This document shows positions 1 to 12,045 of a stretch of 64,000 bases of DNA, piece after piece. The position numbers and the translations under genes were made by a program. Location of the stretch: NCBI GenBank assembly GCA_019787685.1, contig JAHNUO010000062.1:22508-86507 (forward strand), in the 5' to 3' direction. The stretch's first letter is position 1; each line of letters begins with the position of its first letter. This stretch comes from Chiua virens (taxonomy: Eukaryota; Basidiomycota; Agaricomycetes; Boletales; Boletaceae). A model generated the notes under the pieces. That model made no database searches. It was not told the origin of the DNA and worked only from the letters and a program-made list of their open reading frames with translations.

Positions 1-2462
1 AGAGGGATTCGCCCAGGGAACATGACTGGAGAAGGAGAAGATGGGAAAACAGGCGCCGTTCCAGCACGAGCACGTCCCCGACCTGGATGACGAGGTGGCA
101 TAGGAATAGGGCTGCCATATCCGGATAGAGGGCTTGACATTACGGAGCCACTCATTGCGTGTGACATGGGTGATTCGGACGTCTCTCGGTTCCCTGTCGA
201 TTGCGTGGATCTGGAATACGTAGAGCGCTCGTTTGACGATGGCGAAGTGTCCGACTGAGGGGTGGAATGGGTCATGGCGCTCGAAGATACAGATGCACCA
301 CGTGTATGAGGACGACGAAATTGGAAGGGATAACGGGAGGTGATAGGTTGACCCAGACTAGACATGGAACCAGAGGTGCGTGGATGGGCTTCACTGCTCT
401 CTTCAGCCTCTTCTTCTTCGCCTTCCTCCTCCTCTTCCTCCTCCTCCTCCTCCTCCTCCTCCGCTTGGGTCTCAGCCTGTGTTCGCTCCAGTTCAGTAGA
501 TCGCTGACGCTCGGACCCGCTGGAGACTGGAGATCTGCGTTTCTCCTTCCGCGAACTAGGAGAAGGAGGGAACGGTATTTGATCCTTGGAGGACACCTGA
601 GCACCATACGCAGTGAATGGGTAAGGCAACTTCATTAACGGTGCCGAAGGACCACCGATCTCCCGATCCTTGGAGGATCGCTTGACCACCTTGGGGATTA
701 TATCTGACAGCTCGGGCATCGGAGAAGATGAGATACAAACAGTAGTCTCGTCCATCGGTGGATGTGAAAACAGGTCCTCAGAGAGCGCTGCACGACGCGC
801 AGGCGCTGGAACAGAAGGTAAACCCACAGCCGCCAGTACCTGTTCGACTTCAAAAGCGGGCGTCGTCGGCACACCAGGCAGTCCTATCCCTTCTTCCTTC
901 TTTGTCAAGGCTGCACTCCACCGCACAGGGGGCTTAACTGTGAGGCAGAAATCAAATGCCTCTTGGATGCGCAGACGCGTGGATGTCCTCCAATTCCAGG
1001 GAAGTGTATCGGCATCATCAGAGCCATCACTGTAGAAGGACAAGGTCTTCTCGTGATCTTCTTCCTCCCATCTGTAACGGGGGCCGCAAAGGCCCGCGCA
1101 GCCTTGACCGCTCAATATCCATAGGGCAACCCTAGATGTCAAGGGTTAAATGAGGCAGAAGTCAAGGTGACAGCAGGCATACCAGCTGATGAAGAGGACG
1201 AGCGTGCGCCATGCTGTCCACGCAGCATTGGCGAACAAGACGCCGCGGGCGTAATCCGTCAATGTGCCATCGGACGCGCGGAAGAAAGTCGTATCTCGAC
1301 CATTGAAGCCAGCTTCGATCTGACTAGCGTATTCCGGATTCGCAGTGGAGAAAGATAGGAGAAAAGCGACGCAGAGACCCGCTCGAGGTAAGAGGAGCGC
1401 GACAGTGGGCAGATTCTGTGAGTAAAACCAGAACGTTTCAGCGAGACCATCACGGAGGCCGCCGTTTTCCCCAAAGAAGGCCGAGTATCTGATGTACTGC
1501 ATGAAGCAAAAGTTCGTATACGACGTCATCGAGGTGAGGGTGAACCCAGGAGATGAAAAATAGAGGGGGACGATCTGCGGCCGCTCTAGAGTCATGTCAG
1601 CCAGAAAGCTCCCCACAATAATGAGAAAGGGCACTTACTAACACGCCATCGACGATAGAAGGAGTAAACAAGTTCATAAAGCACAAACACCATGGTAATC
1701 CAAACCAGCCAACAAGCTATATAAGCTGTCGCGCCGAGTGCCCAATTCTTTCCAGATCCTGACACACCAGGTGCTGTCGGATTGGGGTACTCTGCGACCC
1801 TGAACATCATGTCAATGGTCAGCACGGAACCGAACAAATAACATAAACCAAAAGGGCACGTACTGTAACAATAAATATACGGCATTGAAGTCAAAAAAGG
1901 TTTGTAGAGGAATGTGGTAAAAGGTAAGCAGGGGAAGTAGGTAGAAGTAGAGTTTCGCCCAGAGGGAAGGGTTTCGCAAGAGTTCGGGGTGTAAACCGTT
2001 CGAGTTGAACTTGGGACGGAGGGCGCGGTCTTGGGCGTGGACCGCGGCAGATACCAATGTTGGACTCATCCCTGCAGTCGTCGCACGGGACCAGACACGG
2101 GGGCGCAGTGGGGCACTGGACCGCCTCTGCTCTGTGATATCGCGATTGTCACGACCGGGCTGATTTGCATCCTGAAGGCTGACGACGCGAACAGAACGAG
2201 GAGTAGGCTTGCGACCAACGCTGAATGGTTCCACGGGAGTAAGACCAGGCGTCCGGACGTCATTGGAAGAGTGGACGGTGGAACCGGGGTCCGGCGGAGG
2301 AGGTCGTTTCGGGAGCCAGGAGGGATAGCCTTCCGAACCTTCGGATACCCTGGGGTGGGTAGACGAAGAGGGTTGTTCGGATAGTTCACCGCGCTGGTCA
2401 GACGGTCCAGGAGACGCGCTCTTGGGAGACTCTGATGGGCTGCTGGGCTGGAGTCGTGACAT
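1..2462 (-). CDS. Polytopic membrane protein, 3' end cut by window edge
   Basis: Four exons read in phase on the minus strand: 1864-2462, 1639-1799, 1183-1585 and 1-1131, with 39-63 nt introns. The start MSRLQP at 2462 opens a roughly 150-residue Ser/Pro-rich disordered stretch. Hydrophobic segments follow, one at the end of exon 1 (YFYLLPLLTFYH), one in exon 2 (ACWLVWITMVFVLYEL) and two or three in exon 3. Exon 3 also holds a conserved-looking stretch around SMTSYTNFCFMQ. After a Cys/Gly-rich turn (GQGCAGLCGPRYRW) the tail becomes long, acidic and low-complexity, with a run of about a dozen Glu encoded near 420-470, and it stays open to base 1. I recall similar proteins of unknown function from other basidiomycetes. 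No catalytic motif was recognised. The complete protein must exceed 750 residues. The gene is certain, the function unknown. Confidence 0.8.
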
Positions 2463-3109
2463 CTCGTTAGTAGGATGAATTTATCATGCAAAAAGTAAAA
2501 TAAGCGAGCTCGTGAAGGCGTGAAGAGCGTCGGTATCGCGTTTAAGAGAATAGTTTTTTTTTTGTGGTTTATGGGATGGAGGGGAGATAAAGGAAGAGGA
2601 CTTGAGACAAGAATAGAGAGCCTCGTGTTGCACGATCGGTAACCTCGTGTCTCTGACTTTCCGCAAGTGAACAGCAGAAAGCTGAAGGCAACTGGCAAGG
2701 AAAGGAAGGAGTATCCTGCGACAAACTCAACACGCGTCCGCCCTGAAAAACCTCAACCCCCTGGCATCCAAAAAAGGAAACATCCATGAAATGATTCCGC
2801 TCACCATCAAATCAAGGTCCCAGTTACGCTATACTCTGCCGATAAAGATACAGCACTTCGGCAGCTAAAATCCCTGAAAAACTAGTGCGAAAAGGAGGGG
2901 GAAATGTGTGAAGTGGATTTGGCGCGTCCGACGCGAAGAGCACCTGTGATGATAAGGAGCGAGTGGTCGCGACGTAACTTGTGTGCCTGTGTATCTTCCC
3001 ATGAAGCGTTGCTAAGTATTCACAATAACCGTGATTTGGAAGAAAAAAAAATACAATAACATGTCATTCATACACCGACGATCCAACCTTGTCCCATGCG
3101 AGTCACCCA
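2463..3109. other. Intergenic, 5' region of the membrane-protein gene
   Basis: No supported gene. The stretch separates the start of the minus-strand membrane-protein gene from the 3' end of the minus-strand AlkB-like gene. It contains an A/T homopolymer run near 2548-2560 and CT-rich minus-strand sequence typical of fungal 5' regions. The short open frames here look like noise. Confidence 0.5.
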
Positions 3110-4288
3110 TCAAGCGTCCCGAGGAGTAAAATGAAGGACGTCGGACCCCTCCCCATATACAGCATCCCAATTGAATTCGCTCTGTTGGTTCTCCTTACCA
3201 AATGCTTCAAGAAGTCTCCCAGCTTCTTCTGTTCCGTTCACGACAGGTCCTGCTTCCTCGCGTGACTTCCCCTTGGCTCCTTGCCCATAGATACGAGATT
3301 CATCGCCTGAAAGGAACGTCCCAATATGTCGAAATGTTAGGCTTATCCGCTCCCCATTCATAAATTGTTCTTCGGCGGACTTCAATTGTATCGGTCGCTT
3401 GTCGTGATTGATCGCGTGCAACCATTTCACGTTGGTCTCCAGTCCCAATACGAACATCGAGTTATGAGACAGTGGGATCTTTTGCGACGGTCGGGGAGTG
3501 CCTTGCCCCGCATTTTCCACGCCATCTCGCTTCATACGCAGGGTCATCACGCGCTGTGCCCCGAGACTGACGTTGACAACCTTAGATCCCCGAACGACAT
3601 CAATCGTCTTATCCGAGTGTTCAGAAATGTAATCCGCCCCACTTCGATAATGCTGAATCAAGACATGGTTCACCGGGTGATCGAGCACCTTTTGCACGTG
3701 TTCCCGAATCAACAACACCGTCGGCGAAAACGGTCGAAGTGCGGGGGACTCGTCGGCCGGATGCCGGTATATGGGAAAACTATGTTTTTAAATCGGAAGA
3801 AAGAAAAACAAAAAAGAAAACACATCGAGTTAATCATGGTCGGTCATAACGAGCTCTTTGTTTCGCTCACCTTCCGTCCGCAACGATCTCCCCCTCTACG
3901 GCCACTAGTCGAGGTACTTCCCCACCTGGAATCCGGATATCGTACGATATGAATTTATGGCAGATGGTGATGCGGCCGTAAGCGCTCAACATACCTCGAT
4001 GATACATGACGTTCCATGCGACCTCCTTCCTTATATTCTCAAATGCAACCTCCGCCAACTCCGGCGGGAGAACACCAAGAACGAGCTCAGAATCACCCTC
4101 ACCGATTCTATCATCTACGCCAAGGCTCGGAGGTGGTGCGTTCCGTGGCCTGTGCGAATTGAAATGAAGATCAATAAACAGACAGGTCGCCTGCAACAGG
4201 ACGTAGGTTGCGTACATGCCACTATGAATCAGGTCCTTGGGAATATGAGTTGGAAGGTACGGCGGCTTGGTTGTATCAACTTGTATGA
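3110..4288 (-). CDS. AlkB-like 2OG-Fe(II) oxygenase (5' end uncertain)
   Basis: The exons on the minus strand are 4216-4288, 3995-4149, 3871-3925 and 3110-3779, and all their phases agree. The product belongs to the AlkB-type 2-oxoglutarate/Fe(II) dioxygenases, which oxidatively demethylate nucleic acids or proteins. The iron-binding HxD triad is visible: His and Asp in SEHSDKTID, and a distal His in WLHAINHD. The 2OG-binding arginines lie in GERISLTFRHIG. N-terminal to these are the segments GGEVPRLVAVEGE and YRHPADESPALRPFSPTV, which I recall as conserved in fungal members. The C-terminus is a roughly 70-residue hydrophilic tail. The first exon listed is open upstream and begins after an acceptor, so the true start lies further 5' and was not resolved. 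The substrate cannot be told from sequence. Confidence 0.85.
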
Positions 4289-6879
4289 CTGAAACTATAA
4301 TTCAGAACGCCGTATGCCTGCTAGAACGGTCGAAATACACGTTGTTGGCGAGGCGGATGCCTCGTGGTCTACCAGTGATATTCGGGTGTGAGTCAAACTC
4401 AAAGCTCAAACTCTCACCGACCTTTTTGTAAGTGTTCACACACCTGGCTCAGTGTGTCGGTGAGAAAGATCCACGTAACTTCGAATGTGTGACTTGAGCT
4501 TGAATGTTGAACACGAGGCACTCGATCAGAGAGGCATAGCTGAAAGAGACTTAGATAGCGTCGCACTTTGAAGCAGTCCGCTATCCTATCAGCTCCGCGG
4601 CCGTTGCATAGCCACATCTTCTATGCCTCGAGGACGCAACGTGTACTGCTGTTCGTAAGTAATACCGGTGCTTCAGGGTAAACGGCACACTGGTACAGCC
4701 CCCTGCCACGTTGATCAAATTCTCAAAGCTTTACAGAAGTCGGCAACGAGCCCGATCTCGTCACCGGCCTCGCCTCCGTTGAACGAATCGCGATAATTGC
4801 ATCCCACTGATTTGGGTCAAAAACGGGCCACGATTGAAATTCGGGTCCGCCCTTGTTGATAGGGTTCTAAACAAGCTGGAACATACACAAAGAGTCTCAA
4901 CCTTGAAAGCACCATACAAATTCAAGAGTTCAAGTTCTTATTCCACCTTAAACTGGCACCTCCACAATTACCCAGGAACAATATGGATCATGCTTGTTCT
5001 TCAAGGAGGCTCTTCAACGTCGAATAGTGTGTGTGTAAGCAAACGATTCGTCGCTATCACCTATCCAAGATCGGACCGATACCCGTGTCAAACATCGTTC
5101 AAATCAGTGGCGTCAATTGGTGTCGCCTTACATATCTCTTGTATCTGTTCATAGAGCTGCTGAGACCTTACCTGAATCGTAGGACGCCCCCCAGGATTCC
5201 ATCCGATGAAATCAGTGCCGGACTGGCCTACTCCTTCCCAGCGACTATATTATAGTCAGCGATTCCGAAGAGATAAGATATTCAAGAAAACGCACTTGAA
5301 CTTTCACCAACAATATACAGTCGATTGAGCAGCTGTGTGACCTGCTTGGTATTATTTGCGATCGCGTCCCGCGAGAAGAAGCGGGACCACTGGTATCACC
5401 ATTCCCCGTCCTCCTGCACAACGTTGCACATCATTTGACCAAACAGATCGCACCAGTTTGAGTAGAAAAGCATCTCATTTTCGGACATGACTCAATTTTG
5501 CGCAAAGGACGGCGTAAAGTCTTGTCACTGCTGGTGGATGACGAAAATGGTGAGTACTACCACTATGCAGGTCTAAAAAGGATCTGAATCCACTGGACAG
5601 TACGACGAATTTCGGAAGCACCGTCGTACACCTTCGATACGAAAATTATTTTTACAGTCCGCGCACCATCATCGTCATCCACGAGAATATTCCTTCGCTG
5701 CAGCATCACTATAGACGCTTCGTGCCACTGTACGCCCGCACATCACAACTGCCCGGACAAGTCATCAGCGCTCCGAATCCAATGGGTCTCTTAAATAGAT
5801 CGACCAACCTTCCACGGTCTCATTTCCCGACGCGCCCTGGCAGCGGCATGAACGCGGCATCGTACGTGATGGTTCTCATACGACTTACGCGCCCACACGA
5901 CAAATGACACACGCGCCATATTATGTCCTATGAAATCATCCTACCCACATGATTCGCCCGTCAGATATGAACCCCTTACGGTATGATTGGGCAACATCCA
6001 AAATTTTGTGCGGGAGCATAGACTGACCATGTGTTCCGGTGACCAACTTCAACCGCTTGATCGCGAACGCGATCGTTACTTGAACTCAAACGGGCGGTTA
6101 GAAGGGTCGAAACAGCCAGCAGGGATGACCGTAAGGCCCAGGCATAGATACATCCCGGGCTCCAAACTGTATTATGGAGGAGGGGGGCACAAACAAGGTG
6201 AGCGTTCCGAGGAGTACGGTGAGTGCGGTTCTGATCACTCTCGTACGTTGTTCTGATAGACGACATGAAAGCGGACGCCCTCGAGTTCTAGAACGAGACA
6301 AATGACAAATTTTATACCATGCATACCGCCGAAGATATCACTGACCTGCTCCAAGTTCAGTCGTATGTCAGTGGCTGCGCGTGGTTTGTTCGGATTGAAA
6401 GCTTTCTGGCAAGTCCGCGCCGTGACATGCTAGAATTGCGGGGGAGGATGGTGTCAGTGTTAGTGAGCAATTGTTGAAACGTTGACTTCCTAAAAGAGTT
6501 GAAGGAGGTCGAGACAATATTAATCCTCGTGTGGCAAGGAGTTGTCAGTGATCGAGTCAACTGCCGCAGAGTCTAAATCCATCTCGGAGTATGTACTCGC
6601 TCTCACGATAAAATCGCCCGGTCGTTCAACGTCAACATTCATCCACATAAATAAAAACTGCAATAAAGTAAGGAAGAAAGAAAACGGGGACTTGAAATAC
6701 GCATTACAAGAGGGTAACAAGTTGGATACATTACTCGTATAATGTTACCTATTTATCCCTCTCATACTACCCCAAGAAATTAGTATTTATAAAAAAAATC
6801 CGTACACGTTACATTTCGCTTCTTTGAATTAGATTGAAAAAATCCCTTCAATGTGCAAACCAAGAGACATCGATACGGA
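4289..6879. other. Region of fragmentary open frames, no gene assigned
   Basis: About 2.6 kb without a gene I can support. Short plus-strand segments have coding-like composition: 5290-5450 (SIEQLCDLLGIICDRVPREE), 5655-5906 (IIVIHENIPSLQHHYRRF) and 6322-6470 (ITDLLQVQSYVSGCAWFVRI). They lie in different frames and are separated by stops that splice consensus does not remove. They may be a decayed gene or a gene with introns I could not place. No family was recognised. Confidence 0.35.
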
Positions 6880-8084
6880 TTACTCATGATTTGTACTTTG
6901 GGTCAACGTCGTGCGTGAGTCCGAGGAACCGAGATCAGTGGAGCATGGGGAGGTGATAGATGACATGGAAAGGTGGCGTTGTAGAGAACGGGAAAGTGTT
7001 CCTTGTGTTGGGAGAGTGGAGGTACGCGGTAGAATATCTGATGGACGTCCAGCTGGGAATTGCTGTGGTGGCTTGCCATTGACTGGCGACAAGGAAGGGT
7101 GTGCAGACGATGTTGAAGCAAACTGACTTTCCGATGAACCCGCTGGCTGCGCGCCGATAGATAGACGTCTTTTTTTCGAGCGGGGAGAAAGTTCAGGGTC
7201 TGGCCTGGGCTCTGTTTCAGTGGCGTTGTCCGCAGCTCGTTTTTGATACCGCGCAGGTGTGTTACGAGGATTACGAAGGACAGCAGCAAGACGGGAGAAG
7301 CCACGGTTGACGAATTGAGGGACAAGTTGCTCTGCATTGACCCATTGGAATCTTGACGTCGCCACTTCTCTCAGATCATCCTTCTTGGGCTTAGTCAAGC
7401 TGAGAGCCTTCCACGGATAATGAGGTCGGCTATCAAATTGCTCCAAGGCCTCTCTATCTTTCTTCATCCATCGGTGACCATCTTCTTCTTCAGATACCCA
7501 GCCAAGGTCTAGCAGTCTACGCAGATGTCTCCCGTTAAGAGCATTTCTTTCGGAGTTGCGATTTTCAAGTACTGCTTCGTAAACATGCCAACCGAGAATG
7601 GGATCAAATAGTTCGGGGGCGCATTGTTCGGCAGGCAGTGATTTTTCGAGGGCATAATCGCGTACTTTGATACCTGAACGTTGGATCTCAACGACAATTT
7701 CCTCTTGGGTGAGTTCCGGGGGAATAATTTCTGTAGGCACGGGCGAAGGTGCAGAAGCAGGTTGGTCGGAGGCCTGAAGAGATGCGTGCCACGTCAATGA
7801 TGCTGATCGAACGGAATTAACGGCATGCTTACGGCATTATCCGCCGCCGGGGGTGATCGAGGCGCATGCATGGTAACAGGTATAGTCAACGAATTCTCGC
7901 TCTGCGTCCTTCGACCGTACGAGGGACCTTGACTGGACTCTCCTACCGGCTGGGAATGTGACCGACCAAGTGATAGTATCTGGTCTTCTGAAGCGTTGAA
8001 AACCACGGGGTGGCAAGTGCCGGGAATGTGAGAAGGGATGTTGAGCTGTAAACCCAAGGGACCTTGAACTTCGGATGCAGGCAT
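6880..8084 (-). CDS. Unrecognised, probably nuclear protein
   Basis: Two exons, 7833-8084 and 6880-7773, are joined in phase 0 across a 59-nt GT..AG intron and give a protein of 381 residues. The first 100 residues and the last 130 are Ser/Pro/Thr-rich. The middle third is better ordered, with predicted helices (TQEEIVVEIQRSGIKVRDYA and a Trp-rich stretch around FDPILGWHVYEAV and HYPWKALSL). A basic cluster RSKKRR suggests a nuclear localisation signal. The distribution of conserved-looking aromatic residues suggests a small folded domain, but I recognise no family. Its 5' flank faces the divergent BET2 gene about 690 bp away. Confidence 0.75.
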
Positions 8085-8770
8085 TTAAATAGAACGATAA
8101 GTTTGTGGGATAGGAAGATGGAACGCAAATACACGGGTGTGGGTGGCACTAGGTGCTATTGTTCTTGTTCCACCTCTCCACAGTGGCCAAGGTGAGACGC
8201 CAAATCGGGGTAGAGAACGTGGTACCGCGCCGCTCCGAATGTAATGATAGCTCGGAACACGAAAAAAAGTGGACTGTGGACAAGTTTTCTTTCGTTTTCG
8301 GCGAAGAAATCTCGCGACACACGTTCGAGGTGGTCGTCGAGTCAAACGACGTTGAGAACGCAACGGCTGAGTTGTTCTGTCCCTCTCGCCGGCATACGCC
8401 GAAAATACGGCAACCTAATATGGAGATATATGGTGCCCCTATGGCAACTTTGAAGCTCAACCAGGTACTATTGATATTGTGTGTTCACACTGTGGTCGAG
8501 ATTCTGTCAAGTTTGTTTTGTTCATCCAGTTAGCCTTTTTGAACGAGTCTAGTACTTCTGAACTCAACTTGAAGTACTCAAGTAGTACTCATATCCGAGT
8601 CAGAGTTACAAGTCTCGCTACAATCGTCTTGTCGCTAGCGATGCTACTAGTTTACCAGCGATGTACCTCAGCTCTACTTCCTTGTGACTGCGCAGATGCG
8701 GCATACGCCGAATGATCTAAATACAGCGAATGATTGCGTGGAAAATGAATTCACGCTGTCAAGTGCAGCG
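8085..8770. other. Divergent intergenic region
   Basis: Lies between the start of the minus-strand hypothetical gene and the start of BET2, so it should hold both promoters. Several short open frames on both strands overlap each other and show no domain. No TATA or other clear element was singled out. Confidence 0.45.
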
Positions 8771-10080
8771 ATGAGCACACCAGACAAGCTACTCGTACCA
8801 TTGCATGTATCGTACATACAGTCACTTGGAAACGTGAGGTCATCATATATTCTCTCCCATACGCTGCTGATCGTCATTCAGAGCAAAGATGATCTCGCTT
8901 ATCACCTCACCGCACACTTGCGCATGAACGCAATCTATTGGGGTCTCACAGCGCTATGTATCATGGGACATCAGGAAGCCCTCGACAGGGAAGAGATGAT
9001 TGGATATGTAATGAGCTGTTGGGACGACGAGGCAGGTTCGTTCGTCCTCCCGTGTTTCGACCGGTTGTTGACACATTCCTCTCACTAAGGTGGCTTCGGT
9101 GCTCACCCTGATCACGACGCACACATTCTCTCCACTTTGAGTGCGATCCAAATTCTTGTCACACAGAACGCGCTAGACAAACTGAACGTTGATCGTGTCG
9201 TCAAATGTACGTCTTCTTGCTTGCTGCGGTAGCACTCGATTACGACCTACGTCAGTCATTGCGTCACTTCAACAACCCTCGGGGGTGTTTGCGGGCGATT
9301 CCTTTGGTGAAATCGATACCCGGTTTCTGTACATCGCTGTCAACGCATTATCACTCCTCGGTCGCTTGGACGCCATCGATGTCGAGAAGGCGGTCTTGTA
9401 TATCCGTCAGTCTCGTAACTTTGACGGAGGGTACGGCGCAACTATCGGTGCAGAAAGCCATTCTGGCCAAGGTGGGCGATGACAAACCAAGTCTCATCAC
9501 GAAAACTCACCCTGTCCGGCTTCGATTACTCCCAGTCTTTGTCTGTGTGGCTGCGCTCGCGATTCTCGATCGCTTAGACGAGGTCGATTCAGAGATGTTG
9601 TGCTGGTGGTTGTCGGAGCGACAACTCTCCAATGGCGGGCTCAATGGACGCCCAGAGAAACTGCCAGACGTGAGACGGTCCTTATTTCTCGTTATTGGGG
9701 ATGTTGACTAGCATGGTCACCGAATAGGTTTGCTATTCGTTTTGGGTGCTGTCGGCGCTGTCGATCTTGAATAAGATTGCTTGGATCGACAGTGAGAAGC
9801 TTATCGAGTTCATCCTCTCTGCTCAGGATCCAGAAACGGGTGGTATTGCCGATCGGCCTGGCGACATGGTCGACGTCTTCCATACCCACTTCGGAGTTGC
9901 AGGTACGTTGTAAACCGACACCTTGATGTTTCAGCTGTGAACGATCGCGTGGCAGGTCTTTCCCTCTTGGGATATCCTGGTTTGCGAGACTTAGATCCTG
10001 TGTACTGCATGCCCGCGAGCATCATCGAAGCAAAAGGACTCAGGAAAGGTTGGAAGGCACTGCCGCGGAGGTCAACATAA
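8771..10080 (+). CDS. BET2: Rab geranylgeranyltransferase beta subunit
   Basis: Seven exons: 8771-8833, 8882-9035, 9090-9206, 9256-9471, 9536-9669, 9728-9902 and 9956-10080. All phases match and they encode 327 residues, the usual length of this subunit. With an alpha subunit and Rab escort protein it transfers geranylgeranyl groups to C-terminal cysteines of Rab GTPases in vesicle traffic. The prenyltransferase alpha-alpha barrel repeats are clear: [37 protein letters not shown] and [11 protein letters not shown]. The zinc ligands are present as Asp and Cys across the exon 5/6 junction (PEKLPD then VCYSFW) and His in VFHTHFG. The ATG at 8771 opens [12 protein letters not shown] as in relatives I recall, and upstream in-frame sequence is not conserved-looking. 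Confidence 0.95.
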
Positions 10081-12045
10081 TGGTGATATGCTTCGTTTTT
10101 GAAAATCTGCCAAATCGAGCCATTTGTCCAGAACATGTTCATCTTTCCCGGACAAATGGGGCTGAGATCTTGAATATGCTGAGTGCGATGCATCTCGAAT
10201 GCAAAAGAATGGAAGTCATTTACGTCGCGTGGTGCATCGAGCGACTAGACCAAACTCTACTTTTATTTCATGTCCGACCAACATGATCCGGTGTCCGTGA
10301 ATTCCTGTGTAAAAGTAATTGTTGAGTACACATGGAATTTCTGCGCCTAAGCCCGGGATTGCCCAAGAAGCAGTGTGATATCTGATACTGAGTAATACCA
10401 ATAAGTGTCTGGGACGTAGAGTAAACTGTACGGAAAAGTATGGTCGCTTCGGGTTGACTTTTACAATAGTATCCTTGCTACCCAGGTGTATAGGACATTT
10501 TTCCAGCCGAAGCGCGTCGGAGACACAGCTATGAATGAGTGCAAGGACGAACAGACTCAGGAAGGAGGGTGTGGGATAGCTTCGTCCCATCAAACATCTC
10601 CGTGACGTGGAACTAGAGCTCTCTACCGTCGAGCTGGTAGCTGCGTGCTGAATAACGCGGAATCTGATAGCAGTGTCAAGATCAGCGTCTAAGGAGGTAT
10701 GAAACACACGCAATACATGATGCTATGGTCTTCTATGAAGAACTCCGAGTTAGTAGATGTCATCCGATTCGTTACGAGTCGAATCAGACAATTGGGGTTT
10801 GGTGGTCAGCTGTGCCAATTGTATGAGATCGCTAACTCTTGATCCTACCATCACAAGGAAGCTCGAGATTACTGCTTGCACGCTGCACCGTTGGTATCGC
10901 AGTGATCGAGAAGAAGTAGCACCGGTCTTTGCTGCGCTTAATCTCGGATACGTTCAATATCAGTGTGCCAGTGCGAATTCATATCTTCTGCTAGCACCGC
11001 CAATCCGAAGTTATCTCCCTGGCATGATCAGGGTCTCTATGGTTTGTGAATTCCACAAAATATTGGTGGCACCATAGAATTTGGGGCAGAGCAAAGCTGC
11101 GGGAAGGCTAGTCTCAATCCTGCGATCGCCTCGTACTATATTATGCGGTGTTAGGAGAGGCACCCATTACGAGGGTGCCAACTTGGGGAAAAGTTTTGTG
11201 TTCGCTAAGGGAGACTTGATGGGATGAACCAACATGATTTTGTGCTGAACACGGTGACGCTGGCATACCAACATCCACGTCGGCTCTGCTTTGGTATTTG
11301 TTCGTTTCCGCGGGTCTTCCGAGTCGCAAGTCATTCCACGGACGTCTTTTTCCAGCCCCCATGCACGTGTCAATGTCACGGTCTAACCCCTGCGCCAGTC
11401 CCACCATGGGCGTTTTTATGGAGCGTGTATCATTTTTAGCGCCAGGCTGCCAACTGCAGACTTGATGGTCCATATTGGCAGTGGGGTCAGTTTTTCCAGA
11501 GCTTGGTGTCTGTAATCAAAATGGGGAGATGCGTCGCTCCTCGCCTGCGCTTCCATCACAGGCACGTGCACCGGCCCGTTCGATACGCCGCCATGCTTCT
11601 TGCGCATGTCCGCTCAACCTGGACTGCAACCACTTCACATTATTGGAATCAAGTTGATCCTTTCCCTTAATTTCACCTGGCCTGCATCCTGGCTGACGTG
11701 ATCATCAGGCGATTTCACCCTTCCAGTGTCCGGCAACCACGTACGAGTGGCAGTTGGGAGCCTGTCGCATGAGCTGCTACTTCATGATCCCCACAGGGCC
11801 CACACATTTTCGAAGCGTGGCAGGGAATGTACCATGACGTTGGCCACGCATCTCCATCATCGCCCTTGGTCGCTTCGCTAACTTGTCATTTGGCGATGCC
11901 GCCTCATGGCGGGAGATATCAAAACCCTCGAAGATACAGACTTCTCCACCAACCCACTGTTGTCCCTACTGCTTTCCCAGCTTTTAGATAGTATCTTCCG
12001 GCAGCATCCACTCACGGATTTTTGACGACGTTTGACGAATCGACC
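10081..12045. other. Long intergenic stretch, nothing supported
   Basis: Nearly 2 kb with only scattered short open frames on both strands (for example 10216-10713 minus and 10757-11077 plus). They have no recognisable domain, no consistent splice partners and mutual overlap. I see no repeat or RNA gene. The stretch separates the 3' end of BET2 from the phosphatase-like gene and may contain a decayed gene. Confidence 0.4.

Noticed and set aside
272..607. Arg/Lys-rich frame opposite the CTC repeat
   Set aside because: A trinucleotide run reads as poly-Glu in the frame of the membrane-protein tail; the Arg-rich frame is a shadow.
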